A DNA stretch of 64,000 nt from assembly GCF_021117365.1 (NCBI RefSeq), contig NZ_CP088262.1:620001-684000 (forward strand), given 5' to 3'. This document shows, in pieces, positions 1-10,000 of this stretch (positions are counted from its first letter, which is position 1; each line of letters begins with the position of its first letter). Both the position numbers and the translations under genes were made by a program. The stretch comes from Nocardioides sp. cx-173. Lineage in GTDB: Bacteria > Actinomycetota > Actinomycetes > Propionibacteriales > Nocardioidaceae. The notes under the pieces were generated by a model. It saw nothing but the letters and a program-made list of their open reading frames with translations. It was not told the DNA's origin and ran no database searches.

Positions 1-1232
1 GACACGGCGGCGATCGCCATGAGGTACCTCTCCGGCACGACGAGCAGGATCACGGCGACGGCAGCCGACCCGACCACCAGGCCGATGATCTTGGCCCGCG
101 CCTTGCCGAGGGTGTCGCGCCAGCTCGCCTGGAGGATCATGAAGGTGGTCATCAGCACGCTGGCGACCAGGGGGTCTCCCGGACCGAGGCTCGCAGTGAG
201 TACCAGTATGACCAGCAGCCCGAAGGCGGTGCGGAGCGCGTGCCGCACCTGGATGGAGCGCAGTCGAGCGGACGGGTGCAGGACCGCGTCGCGGAGCGCG
301 TGCCGGCTCCCACGGTCGAGCGCGACGGCGGACGTGTCGCGCTCGCGGACCGCCTGGGCCACGGTGTCGAGCGCCGCCGCGGCCCGGTCCAGCGGCTCGC
401 CGGTGGTGGGGCTCGTCGAGACGCCGCGCGTGATTCCGGGGTCGGCATCGGCGCCGGGGGCGTGCTTGTCGCGCAGCTGCTTGGCGAGGTCCGCTGCCCG
501 GCTGCGGAGGGCTGCGGCCTCCTCGGGGCGAGCAGACGCGGTGACCTCGCCGGCGCACAGGGCCAGGCGGTACTGCGAGGCCCCCTCGAGTGCGGTGGCC
601 AACCAGCGCTGGCGGCCGTCGCTGAGCCAGGTGTCGAAGGCGGTGGTGGTGGCGGCGGCCGCATCGTCGGCGACGAGGACGTCGGCGACCTGGTCGCGGG
701 TGGGCTTGGACGGGTCGGAGATCCCGAGGAGCAGCCGCAGCGCGAGCGCCACCACGACGCCGGCCACGGCGGCGGCGATCACCTGACGGTGGTCCGCCGC
801 CCCGTGGGTGGCGTAGGCGTAGGCGTACAGCGTGGTCATCCCGAGCCCCAGGCCGGCATGGTCGAAGCGCGAGCCCAGCCGGGGGAGCAGGGCGGCCACG
901 AAGCAGATCACCACGACGAGCGCGATCGCGGCCGGTCGCCAGACATCGCTCAGCAGCCGCGGGACGACGGCCCCGAGCAGCAGCAGCGGCACCATCAGTG
1001 CAGCCGTGCGCAGGTCGGCGCGCAGGGGGCCGCCCATGAAGGCGATCAGGGAGAACAGGGCCACCAGGCCGCCGATGATGGCGGCGGGGCCGGCATCGAA
1101 GGTGTCGGCGAGCAGGATCGCCGGTACGAGCACGATCACCATCAGGAGGATCACCACGGGGCTGCCGCCGGGCCGCTTGGGCCGGGTCGGCTCGTGCGCC
1201 GTGGAGGTGGCGACCTCGTCGGCTCTGCTCAC
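1..1232 (-). CDS. FUSC-family (aromatic acid exporter-like) membrane protein, C-terminus cut by the window
   Basis: About 410 codons are visible and the frame runs open off the left edge. Two hydrophobic blocks, one near the N-terminus and one at the visible C-terminal end, are separated by a long soluble region rich in Ala, Arg and Asp. That is the fusaric acid resistance/FUSC-type layout: paired membrane domains around a cytoplasmic linker. The visible end resembles the FUSC_2 core, with many Val/Leu/Ile and an Arg-rich loop. The start is GTG at 1232, preceded by GGAGGAG. A possible leadered promoter has its -10 TAGCCT at 1267-1272 on the same strand. Members are proposed efflux proteins; the substrate cannot be told. 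A second, shorter FUSC-like gene lies at 41133-42242. Confidence 0.7.
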   Translation of the reverse strand, partial: MSRADEVATSTAHEPTRPKRPGGSPVVILLMVIVLVPAILLADTFDAGPAAIIGGLVALFSLIAFMGGPLRADLRTAALMVPLLLLGAVVPRLLSDVWRPAAIALVVVICFVAALLPRLGSRFDHAGLGLGMTTLYAYAYATHGAADHRQVIAAAVAGVVVALALRLLLGISDPSKPTRDQVADVLVADDAAAATTTAFDTWLSDGRQRWLATALEGASQYRLALCAGEVTASARPEEAAALRSRAADLAKQLRDKHAPGADADPGITRGVSTSPTTGEPLDRAAAALDTVAQAVRERDTSAVALDRGSRHALRDAVLHPSARLRSIQVRHALRTAFGLLVILVLTASLGPGDPLVASVLMTTFMILQASWRDTLGKARAKIIGLVVGSAAVAVILLVVPERYLMAIAAV

Positions 1233-1381
1233 GTCCACTCCTCCCGAGATGGAGGCATCCACCAGCAGGCTAGCCCCCGCGGGCCAGGGCGGCCGCTCGT
1301 GCGGGGCATTCTCCTGGGGCCCGCGACGCGACATGATGGGACGACCCAGGAGGCGGACGCCGTCCGGGTTGGAGGGGCCCC

Positions 1382-3478
1382 ATGGCGAGCGACGCACCGG
1401 TCTCGAGACGGGCGCGCCGACGCGGTCGGGGATGGTTCATCCTCGCGGACCTCGGGCGGTTCCTCGCCACCTGGCTGGTCTCCACCAGCATCCTGTGGGT
1501 GGCCGCCAGGCTGCTTCCTGACCTCGAGGCCTCCTCGTGGGGGAGCCTGGCCGGGGTGTCGGCGGTCAGCGGCGTCGTCGGCTTCCTGGTGCGCCCGCTC
1601 CTGGTGGAGGTCAGCGTCCGACTCGGTTGGCTGACCGTGCTCCCCCTGGCTTTCGGCACCCAGGGCGTGGTCATGCACATCGCGATGCTCATCGTCCCGG
1701 GGATCACCGCGACCTGGACGGCGGCCTTCGTGACGAGCTGGCTCTGCGCCGCCGGCGGGACGGTCGCGGCCTACCTCCTCACCGCCGGCACGGACGAGTC
1801 CCTCACCACCGCGCTCGCCCGTCGCGGCCGGTCCGTTCGTCCCCCCGACCCGGAGGTCGATGGCCTGCTCGTCGTGCAGCTCGACGGGGTGCCGTTCCCG
1901 GTGCTCCGCTGGGCCGTGCAGGCCGGCGGGGTGCCGACGATCCGCCGGTGGGTGACCTCCGGGGCCTACCACCTGCGCGAATGGACCCCGCAGCTTCCCT
2001 GCACCACCCCGGCCAGCCAGCTCGGTGTGCTGCACGGCACCGTGGCCGGCGTTCCGGGCTTCCGGTGGTACGACCGCGAGCTCGGCCGGGTCCTGGTCGC
2101 CAACCACCCCGCGGACGCGCGCATCATCGAGGAGCGGGCGAGCAACGGCCGGGGGCTGCTCTGCGAGGACGGGGTGTCGATCTCGAACCTCTTCTCCGGA
2201 GATGCCGAGAATGCGCCCCTGACGATGAGCCGGGCGAGCGCCCGTCTGGGCTCGCCCCAGACGAGGAGGGCGCTGGTCTGGTTCTTGCTCACCCCCACGG
2301 GCTTCGCCCGCAGCCTCACCCGCACGGTCGGCGAGGTGGCGAAGGAGCGCTGGCAGGCGCACGCCCAGGTGCGGTACGAGCTGGTGCCACGCGTGCGCAG
2401 GAGCTGGACCTTCGCGCTGCTCCGGGCCGTGACCAACGGCCTGCTGCGCGATCTCAACACCGCCCTGATCGCCGAGGAGATGCAGCGCGGGCGCAAGGTG
2501 ATCTACGTCGACTACGTCGACTACGACGAGGTTGCCCACCACGCCGGGCTGTTCCGGCACGAGTCCCTGGCCGCCCTCGAGGGCCTGGACCGGGTGCTTG
2601 CCCAGCTCGAGCTGCTCGCCGAGCACGCTGCCCGGCGCTATCGCCTGGTCGTCGTCTCCGATCACGGCCAGTCCCAGGGGCAGCCGTTCGCCGACCGCTA
2701 CGGCCAGGAGCTCTCCGCCCTCTGCGCCGAGCTGATGGACGAGCGCGTCCACGACTACGAGGAGGCCGACGAGGGATGGGGCAGGGCCCACGCGCTGGTC
2801 CAGGACATCGGAGAGGAGGGGGTCGCGGGCCGGCTCACGGCTCCGGCCCGTCGTCGGGTCGACCGGGAGTGGGAGGGCGACGGCAGTGGCGACCGGGGCG
2901 GCGGTGGCATCCAGGCTCCCGGCCGCGCCGTCGTCCTCGGCTCGGGGAACCTGGGGCTCTTCTACCTGCCGGGTGAGACCCGTCAGAGCCTGGACGCGCT
3001 GACGGCCCGCTGGCCGCGCCTGCTGCCCGGGCTCTGCGAGCACCCGGGCTTGGGGTTCGTCGCCGGGATCGACGAGCACGGGGTCCCCTGGGCCTACGGG
3101 GACGGTGGCCGGGTCGACCTGGTCTCGGGTGCGGTCACCGGCACCGACCCCCTGGTCCGGTACGGCGAGCACGCCAGGCGGCAGCTGCTGCGTGCGGTGC
3201 TGGACCCGATGGCGCCCGACCTCTACCTCAACAGCTCCCTGGACGAGCAGACCCTCGACATCGCGGCCTTCGAGGAGCTCGTCGGGGCGCACGGCGGCCT
3301 GGGCGGATGGCAGGACAGTGCGGTCCTCCTGGCGCCGCAGGACCTCGCCGCCTCCGTGCCGGAGCGGGTCGAGGGCGCCGACCAGCTCCACCAGGTGCTG
3401 CTGGGGTTCCTCCGGCAGTCCGGCCAGCGTCTCGAGTCGCAGGCGCCCGAGTCAGAGGTCCCGGTCACCCTCACGTGA
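1382..3478 (+). CDS. Membrane-anchored alkaline phosphatase-superfamily protein with phage holin-like N-terminal domain
   Basis: 698 aa. Residues about 18-145 contain four hydrophobic segments with the look of the Phage_holin_4_2 membrane domain. The rest resembles type I phosphodiesterase/nucleotide pyrophosphatase. It opens with LLVVQLDGVPF, where the Asp is a predicted metal ligand. It continues through a TPQLPCTTPASQ stretch carrying the likely Thr nucleophile, IYVDYVDYDEVAHHAG and VVVSDHGQSQG, whose Asp and His residues fit the alkaline-phosphatase metal sites. It probably hydrolyses a phosphodiester or phospho-ester at the membrane; the substrate is unknown. The ATG follows GGAGGGG. The last 27 bases overlap the convergent gene 3452-4234. 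Confidence 0.75.
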   Translation: MASDAPVSRRARRRGRGWFILADLGRFLATWLVSTSILWVAARLLPDLEASSWGSLAGVSAVSGVVGFLVRPLLVEVSVRLGWLTVLPLAFGTQGVVMHIAMLIVPGITATWTAAFVTSWLCAAGGTVAAYLLTAGTDESLTTALARRGRSVRPPDPEVDGLLVVQLDGVPFPVLRWAVQAGGVPTIRRWVTSGAYHLREWTPQLPCTTPASQLGVLHGTVAGVPGFRWYDRELGRVLVANHPADARIIEERASNGRGLLCEDGVSISNLFSGDAENAPLTMSRASARLGSPQTRRALVWFLLTPTGFARSLTRTVGEVAKERWQAHAQVRYELVPRVRRSWTFALLRAVTNGLLRDLNTALIAEEMQRGRKVIYVDYVDYDEVAHHAGLFRHESLAALEGLDRVLAQLELLAEHAARRYRLVVVSDHGQSQGQPFADRYGQELSALCAELMDERVHDYEEADEGWGRAHALVQDIGEEGVAGRLTAPARRRVDREWEGDGSGDRGGGGIQAPGRAVVLGSGNLGLFYLPGETRQSLDALTARWPRLLPGLCEHPGLGFVAGIDEHGVPWAYGDGGRVDLVSGAVTGTDPLVRYGEHARRQLLRAVLDPMAPDLYLNSSLDEQTLDIAAFEELVGAHGGLGGWQDSAVLLAPQDLAASVPERVEGADQLHQVLLGFLRQSGQRLESQAPESEVPVTLT

Positions 3479-4234
3479 CCACGTCTCCCCGTGCCCGAGC
3501 CTGATCACCGTGCAGTCCGGTGCCACGGTCGAGACCTCCGCCTCGAAGGCGGCGAGGGGGCGCTCGAACCAGTCGCCGAACGTGGTCATCAGGGGTGGGT
3601 GCAAGGTGCCCCAGTGCACCGGCAGGGCGAAGCGCGCCCCGGTCGCGGCGCACGCCTGCGCCGCCTGTGCCGGTCCCATGTGGTGGGCCGACAGTCGGGG
3701 GCCCCACCCGCCGATCGGGACAATCACCACGTCCAGCCGCTCGGTCCCGGCCAGCGCCGGAAGGTCGGCCATCCGGTCGTACCAGGCGGTGTCTCCTGCC
3801 ACCCACAGCGTGGTCGCGCCCGAGCGCACCAGGTGACCGTGGGCCTCGTTGGGACGGTGCGGCAGCGGTCGGTCGTGGTGGACGGCGGGCACCAAGCGCA
3901 CCTGCAGGGCGCCCACGTCGGTCCACTCCTCCGCCCCTTGTCCGAGCAGGCCCTGCCGGCGCACCCAGGCCGCGTTGCGGCTGCCGGTGAGGACAGGCAC
4001 CCCCGGGACCATCCGCAGGGACCGGAGCTCGGCATGGTCGAGGTGCAGGTGGGAGAGGAGCACCGCGTCGGGATCTGCCCACTGCTCACGGCTCGGCCTG
4101 GGCCCCCTGCGGCGCAACACGTTGCTGTGCGTTCGCAGGAGGGGGTCGGTCAGCAGCCGGGTCCCTGCGAGGTCGCTCACCACCGTCGAGTGACCCAGCC
4201 ACGTGAGTCTCAGCCGCTCGTGAGACGAGCGCAC
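3452..4234 (-). CDS. MBL-fold metallo-hydrolase
   Basis: 260 aa. It opens with RLTWLGHSTVV and carries the metal-binding HLHLDH motif near residue 62. Further predicted ligands are the Asp in WVAGDTAWYD and the His in ALPVHWGT. The pattern fits UlaG/NAPE-PLD-like beta-lactamase-fold hydrolases, soluble enzymes acting on phosphodiesters, lactones or N-acyl compounds; the substrate is not predictable here. The GTG at 4234 has no Shine-Dalgarno sequence, but a TACGCT hexamer ends 6 nt before it, suggesting a leaderless mRNA. Its 3' end overlaps the convergent phosphodiesterase gene by 27 bp. Confidence 0.8.
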   Translation of the reverse strand: MRSSHERLRLTWLGHSTVVSDLAGTRLLTDPLLRTHSNVLRRRGPRPSREQWADPDAVLLSHLHLDHAELRSLRMVPGVPVLTGSRNAAWVRRQGLLGQGAEEWTDVGALQVRLVPAVHHDRPLPHRPNEAHGHLVRSGATTLWVAGDTAWYDRMADLPALAGTERLDVVIVPIGGWGPRLSAHHMGPAQAAQACAATGARFALPVHWGTLHPPLMTTFGDWFERPLAAFEAEVSTVAPDCTVIRLGHGETWSREGDRDL

Positions 4235-4240
4235 TCATCG

Positions 4241-4246
4241 AGCGTA
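4241..4246 (-). promoter_or_regulatory. Probable -10 box (TACGCT) of a leaderless promoter
   Basis: TACGCT fits the actinobacterial -10 consensus TANNNT and is separated by 6 nt from the GTG at 4234, so transcription should begin at or next to the start codon. No convincing -35 is seen. Confidence 0.5.
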
Positions 4247-4305
4247 GCCCTGACGGCGCAGCCTGCCTCTGGACAGGTGGGGTCGTGACGGAGCAGGGTG
4301 CTGGC

Positions 4306-5424
4306 ATGGCTCGACTCGGCGCGCTCGTACTGTCCACCGTCCTGATCGGCTCCGCGCTGGCGGGACCGTCGTACGCCGGGGGAGGGGGCGCCCCCGGCCA
4401 CCACGGCCCGCCGGGTGCGGGCCATGGCGACGCAGTGTCGTGGGCCGAGCGGGTCGTCGACGCCGACCAGAGCTTCCGGGGCCTGGACGCGGTCGACCGG
4501 CGGGTGGCGTGGGTGGCCGGCGGCAGCGCCACCGAGGGAGCCCCCGGACGGGTGTTCCGCACCGTCGACGGCGGGCGCAGCTGGGACGACGTGAGCCCGC
4601 CCGGCACCGAGGGGCTGCTGCTTCGCGACGTGGAGGCGCGCAACGCGAAGGAGGCCGTGGTCCTGGCCATCGGCGCCGGGGACGCGTCGCGGATCTACCG
4701 CACCACCGACGGTGGACGGAGCTGGGCCGCGGCCTTCGTCAACGACGACCCGGCCGCGTTCTACGACTGCATGGCCTTCTATCCCGGCGGCAGGCGGGGG
4801 CTGGCCCTGAGCGACCCGGTCGACGGGAGGTTCCGGATCCTCGCCACGCGCGACTCCGGTCGCTCCTGGACGGTGCTGCCGGACGACGGGATGCCGCAGG
4901 CCCCCACGGAGTTCGGGTTCGCCGCCAGCGGTGACTGTCTGGTGACCGCCGGGCGCACGGCGTACTTCGGCTCCGGGGGAGGAGCCTCGCGGGTCTTCCG
5001 CTCCGACGACTTCGGCCGGACCTGGACGGCTGCCGACTCCACGATCCCGGCCGGTGAGTCCGCTGGCGTGTTCGCGCTGACGTTCCGTACGCCGCACGAG
5101 GGGGTCGCCGTCGGCGGTGACTTCGCCGCGCCGGCCGACGGTGTCGACGCCGTGGCGGTCTCGCGTCATGGCCGGGCCTGGCGCAACACCGGGGACCTGC
5201 GCCACTTGGGCGAGGACGCCGCCTTCCTGCCGGGGCGCGGTCAGCGACTGATCGTCACGGGGGAGTCGGGTGAGGTGAGAGGGACCAGCATCAGCCACGA
5301 CGGCGGTCGCAGCTGGACGCAGGTGAGCGAGTCCGGCTACCACGCTGTGGACTGCACGCACGACGGCTCCTGCTGGGCCGCCGGCGGTGGTGGGCGCGTG
5401 GCGCGCCTCGTCTCGGGGCGCTGA
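4306..5424 (+). CDS. Secreted beta-propeller protein with BNR/Asp-box repeats
   Basis: 372 aa from the ATG chosen here, which GGAGCAGGG precedes. An in-frame GTG at 4285 would add 7 residues. The N-terminus is a signal peptide ending near PSYAGG, followed by a Gly/His-rich stretch. Several Asp-box-like repeats are visible (TVDGGRSWDD, TTDGGRSWAA, TRDSGRSWTV, SDDFGRTWTA, SHDGGRSWTQ), as in WD40/YVTN/BNR-like and YCF48/sialidase-type propellers. A few Cys near the C-terminus (VDCTHDGSCW) may form a disulfide. Such proteins are exported; some bind glycans or assist assembly, and many actinobacterial members are merely labelled oxidoreductase. No catalytic site is evident. Confidence 0.75.
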   Translation: MARLGALVLSTVLIGSALAGPSYAGGGGAPGHHGPPGAGHGDAVSWAERVVDADQSFRGLDAVDRRVAWVAGGSATEGAPGRVFRTVDGGRSWDDVSPPGTEGLLLRDVEARNAKEAVVLAIGAGDASRIYRTTDGGRSWAAAFVNDDPAAFYDCMAFYPGGRRGLALSDPVDGRFRILATRDSGRSWTVLPDDGMPQAPTEFGFAASGDCLVTAGRTAYFGSGGGASRVFRSDDFGRTWTAADSTIPAGESAGVFALTFRTPHEGVAVGGDFAAPADGVDAVAVSRHGRAWRNTGDLRHLGEDAAFLPGRGQRLIVTGESGEVRGTSISHDGGRSWTQVSESGYHAVDCTHDGSCWAAGGGGRVARLVSGR

Positions 5425-5429
5425 CGGCG

Positions 5430-7001
5430 CTACGTGTCGCCCGCGCCGGAGGTCGGGGCGGCGCCTGATCGGTCGGGCCGGCCGTGCAGATGCCGGGGGA
5501 GGGCCAGCGCCGGGATGATGATCAGCGCGGTGAGAGCGAACGCGACCCAGAAGGCGACCTGGTAGGAGTCGGCCAGGAGCGGGCCCACGACCGGCAGCTC
5601 GCTCTTGGGGATGGAGTGCAGCTCGGTGGCCCCGCCGCCGCTGCCGGTGCTCCCGCTCTCGACGCCCCCCGAGGCGAGCTTGCGGGTGAGCTCGTGGGTC
5701 AGGACCGTGATCAGGACGGCGCTGCCGAGGGACGCACCGACCTGCTGGATGGCCGACAGCGTGGGCGCTCCCCGGGACGCCTGGTCCTTGCTGAGGGTGC
5801 TGTAGGCCGAGGAGATGGTCGGCATCATGACCGCGCCGAGTCCGATGCCGCGGACGAAGAGGGCGACGCAGAGCCACACGTAGGAGGTATCCACGCCGAC
5901 CTGGGTGAAGGGGAACGTGCCGATCAGGGCCAGCACGACGCCGACCGGGACGACGTAGCCCGCGCCGATGCGGTCGGTGAGCTTGCCGGTGAGGAGCACG
6001 GCGACGATGGCGCCGAGGCCCTGCGGTGCCAGCAGCAGGCCCGCGTCGAGCGCGCCCTGGTCCCGGACGGTCTGGTAGTACAGCGGCAGCAGCAGCATGC
6101 CGCCGAACATGCCGATGGCGACGAGGAAGACCGCCGCGGTGCTGTTGGCGAAGACGCGGTTGCTCAGCAGGCGGACGTCGATGATGGAGGCGGGGCCGCG
6201 CACCAGGCTGTAGGCGACGTACAGGGCCAGCCCGACGGCGCCGCCGATCAGCCAGCCGAGGACGCCCCACTCCCCGAAGCCGCCGCGGGAGCTGGCCTCG
6301 GAGAGCCCGTAGAGAAGGGCGGCGAGGCTGCCCGAGAGCATGACCACCCCGATGACGTCGAGCCGGACCGCCGGGCCCGCTGGCGCCCCGGTGGGCAGCT
6401 TCCACACGGCCAGCGCGATGGCGAGGATGCCGACGGGGACGTTGACCACGAAGATCCAGTGCCAGGTGGTGTACTCCACCAGCAGGCCGCCGAGCACGGG
6501 ACCGAACACCGGTCCGAGGAGCATCGGGACGCCGAGGATGGCCATGGCGCTGCCCATCCGGTCGGGCCCCGCCGCCCGGGCGATCATCGTCTGCCCGGCC
6601 GGCAGCAGCATGCCGCCGCCGAGGCCCTGCAGGATGCGGAACCCGATCAGGCTCTCCATGTTCCAGGCGGTCGCGCACAGGGCGGAGCCGAGCATGAACA
6701 AGGCGACCGCCAGGATCCAGATCCGCTTGGACCCGAAGCGGTCCATGGCCCACCCGGTGACGGGGATGACCATGGCGACGGACAGCAGGTAGCCGGTCAC
6801 GACCCACTGGGTCTTGGCCAGCGAGGCGTCGAGGTCGGAGCTGAGGGTGTCGAGCGCGACGTTCACGATCGTGCTGTCGAGCACGGACATGAGCATGCCC
6901 GCCACGATGACCAGCCCGGTGACGACCACCGTGCGGTCGAGCTTCGCGGACGGCTCCGTGCCGGGGGCAGGGGCCTGGTCAGTCGAGGGGGTGCCAGCCA
7001 T
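5430..7001 (-). CDS. DHA2-family MFS drug exporter (EmrB/QacA type)
   Basis: 523 aa, the usual length for 14-TM DHA2 transporters. Family marks are the first-helix motif VLDSTIVNVALDTL, WVVTGYLLSVAMVIPVTGW, the motif A-like loop GWAMDRFGSKR and motif C GVPMLLGPVFGPVLGG. Such proteins exchange protons for lipophilic drugs or metabolites across the inner membrane. Its start lies only 7 nt after the stop of the DUF11-sortase gene on the same strand, and no good ribosome site or own promoter is visible. The two are therefore probably co-transcribed, although a functional link is not obvious. Confidence 0.9.
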   Translation of the reverse strand: MAGTPSTDQAPAPGTEPSAKLDRTVVVTGLVIVAGMLMSVLDSTIVNVALDTLSSDLDASLAKTQWVVTGYLLSVAMVIPVTGWAMDRFGSKRIWILAVALFMLGSALCATAWNMESLIGFRILQGLGGGMLLPAGQTMIARAAGPDRMGSAMAILGVPMLLGPVFGPVLGGLLVEYTTWHWIFVVNVPVGILAIALAVWKLPTGAPAGPAVRLDVIGVVMLSGSLAALLYGLSEASSRGGFGEWGVLGWLIGGAVGLALYVAYSLVRGPASIIDVRLLSNRVFANSTAAVFLVAIGMFGGMLLLPLYYQTVRDQGALDAGLLLAPQGLGAIVAVLLTGKLTDRIGAGYVVPVGVVLALIGTFPFTQVGVDTSYVWLCVALFVRGIGLGAVMMPTISSAYSTLSKDQASRGAPTLSAIQQVGASLGSAVLITVLTHELTRKLASGGVESGSTGSGGGATELHSIPKSELPVVGPLLADSYQVAFWVAFALTALIIIPALALPRHLHGRPDRSGAAPTSGAGDT

Positions 7002-7008
7002 CCCGGGG

Positions 7009-10000
7009 CTAGTCCCTCAGCCGGGCGCCGAGCGGCTTGGCGACCACGACCAGGTACTTCGTGTAGTGGAAGTGCCCGTTGGAGTACACGACGCGTCGGG
7101 TGCAGCTGACGATCACCAGTCGGTGCGCCCCGGTGGTCCGGAACAGCCGGCTCGGCAGCCGCTGGGTCCGGTCGTACCTCTCGGTGCCGGTCACCTGGTA
7201 GCGGTAGGACTTGCCGCCGCGGGTGACGGTGACGACCTGGCCGGGCCTGGCGCGGCGCAGCCCCCAGAGTGCGCCCGGTCGGTCGTGCCGGTCGGATACG
7301 TGACCCGCGACCACCGAGGTGCCGATCCGGTCGCCGACGTCGGCGGACCTGCGCAGCCAGCTGGTGAGGTCGACGTCGCCGGGCAGGTTCATGTGCCCTC
7401 GCCGGACGTTCGTGGGGAGCACGGCCGCGTCGAGCCCGATGGCGCCGGCGCGGATCCTGGTCCGGGTGCCGCGCTCGGAGCCGGAGCCGGGCAGGGTGCC
7501 GGCGAAGCCGCCGTTGATCACCGGAGGCGGGTAGGACGGCTTCGCGACGGTCGTCGTCTCCGCGGCCAGGCCGCACCTGCTCCACCCGCCCCGGTTGGCC
7601 TGCGTCGGCCGGGTCCGGATCCGCCACGTGTAGACGCCGGGCTCGGAGACCCGCACCGCCGGCGTGCGCGTCCAGCCGGCCCGGGCGCGCCACGCGACGG
7701 TGCGCGCCAGGTTGGCCGATCCGCAGCCGACCGCCGCGAACGACCGGAAGGGGCCGTAGAGACGAGCGGTCGCGGGAACCCTCGTGCCACGGGCGAGGCC
7801 GGTGATGCGGACCCGGTCGTAGAAGGGCTGTCCGGGCTCGACCCGCTTCTCCGACGTTCGCGTCCGGATGACCGGTCGTCCCGGCGCGGGGGGCACCAGG
7901 CTGTTCACGGTGGCGGAGTCGGAGTTGTTGTCGAGGTTGCGGTCGATCGGGAAGGCGCCGCTGCGATCGGACGAGGCCGTGTTCGTGAGCGGACCCGAGC
8001 GGGTGACCCGCGCGGTGATCCGCAGCAGCGCGATAGCGCTGCTGGTGGCGGTCTCGGTCGGCTCGAGCCGGCCGACGTCCCAGACGCCGGTGGCGGGATC
8101 GTAGGTGCCGACGAGGGGCTCGCTGCTGACGTACGTGAGGCCCGGTGGCAGGACGTCGTCGACGGTGACGTCCTCTGCCGTGTCGGGCCCGAGGTTGCGC
8201 AGCCCGACCGTGAAGGTGACGGTGTCGCCGAGAGCCGGGGTGGGGTCGTCGACGGTCTTCGTGACGGCGATGTCCGCGGCCGGGATGAACAGCTCCTCGA
8301 TGTCGACGTTGTCGTCCGGGTTCGGGTCGTCGACGCGGGACTGCTGGATCGCGACCAGGTTGCGGTAGTGCCCCGAGGCGTCGTCGCCGACCAGCACCGA
8401 GACCGTCAGCGTCGCCGTCTCACCGGCTTCCAGCCGAGGGATGGTCCAGACGCGTGTCGTCTCGTCGAACGTCCCGCGGTCGGCGGTGTGCCCGGTGATG
8501 TTCGCCTGGATGAGCGCGGGGTCGTGGGCGATCGTGTCGTCCGTGGCGTTCGGCCCGTTGTTGGTGACGGTGATCGTGTAGACGACCGTGTCCCGCGGCT
8601 GGGCGACCTCCCGGTCGGCGGTCTTGGTGATCGCGAGGTCGGCGAGCTCGACGAAGGTGGCCGTGGCCGAGGCCGAGTTGTTGGTCGGATCGACGTCGCG
8701 CTGGTCCAGGTTGGACAGGCTGGCCGTGTTGCTGCGCTCCCCCACGGTCGTGCCGGTCACGGTGATGGTGAGGGTGACGGTGGCACCGACCGGGATGGAG
8801 CCGACGGTCCAGGTTCCGGTGGCGGCGTCGAAGGTGCCGTCGCCGCTGGCGGACACGAAGGTCAGACCCTCCTGGAGGAGGTCGGTGAAGACCGAGTTCG
8901 TGACCGTGGTCGCGGGCTGGCCGGGGACCGGATTGTTGGTCGCGGTGACGGTGAACACCGCGTCCTGCCCGAGCGGGATCTCAGAGGCAGATCCACCGCC
9001 GGCCGCGGCGACGGACTTGGTGACGGCGACGTCGACCGCCGGGGCCAGCGTCGTGACGGTGGCCGTGGACTCGTTGTCCTCGGGGGTCGGGTCGTCGAGA
9101 AGCGGCGCGTCGACCGTGACCAGGTTGACCTTGGTACCGACCGTGTCGAGCCGGGCGGTGACCGTCAGGTCCGCGGAGTCACCAGGCCCGAGCAGGCCGA
9201 CGTCCCATCGGGCTCCGGCGACGTCGACGGTGCCTTGGGAGGGGACGCTCTCGAGGACCGTCACGCCCTCGGGGCCCGCGTCGGTGACGTAGACGCCGCG
9301 CACCGGGTCGGGGCCGCGGTTCAGGACGGTCACCGAGTACGTGACCGTGTCCCCGACCACTGCCTCCTCCGGGGAGGCTCCCTTGACGATGACCAGGTCG
9401 GCAATGGGGGTGCGTACGTCCACCGTCGCCGCCGCGGAGTTGTTGGCGCTGTTGATGTCGGCGGGAGACACAGTGGCGAGGCTGACCGCGTTGGTGAACG
9501 TCCCCGTAGCGCTGGTGCCGAGGACGAAGTCGTAGGTCGCGGTTGCGCCCACGGCGAGGGAGCCGACGGTCCAGATGCCGGTGTCCGGGTCGTAGCTGCC
9601 GTCGCCACCGGAGTCGGTGCCCAGGTAGGTCAGCCCCGGGGGCAGCTCGTCGGTCAGGGTGATCCCGGTGCCGGGGCGCGGGCCCAGGTTCGTCACCGTC
9701 ACGCGGAACGTGACCGGCTCCCCGGCCGCGACCTCGTCGGAGCCGATGACCTGCTTGGTGACGGCCAGGTCGAGGGAGCGCGGGTTCAGGGTCACGGTGG
9801 CGCTGTTGTTGGACGCATTGGTGTCCAGCTGGTCGAGCCGAGTCAGGCTCGCCGTGTTCGAGACCACCGCGTTGGTGTCGACCCGGGCGGTGATGGTGAG
9901 GGTCACCGTGTTGCCGACCGCCAGCGCGGGGATGGACCAGGCGCCCGTCCCCGCGGTGTACGTGGACGGCTGAGGGCCTGAGGTGGCGGCCGTCTGGAAC

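Noticed and set aside
1229..3391. Long minus-strand frame opposite the phosphodiesterase gene
   Set aside because: It reads through antisense of a gene with clear motifs, has an amino-acid composition typical of complementary GC-rich frames (Gly, Pro, Arg, Val), and overlaps the FUSC start.
6814..9981. 1055-codon plus-strand frame opposite the DUF11 repeats
   Set aside because: A Gly/Asp/Val/Arg-rich shadow of the DUF11-sortase gene on the minus strand.
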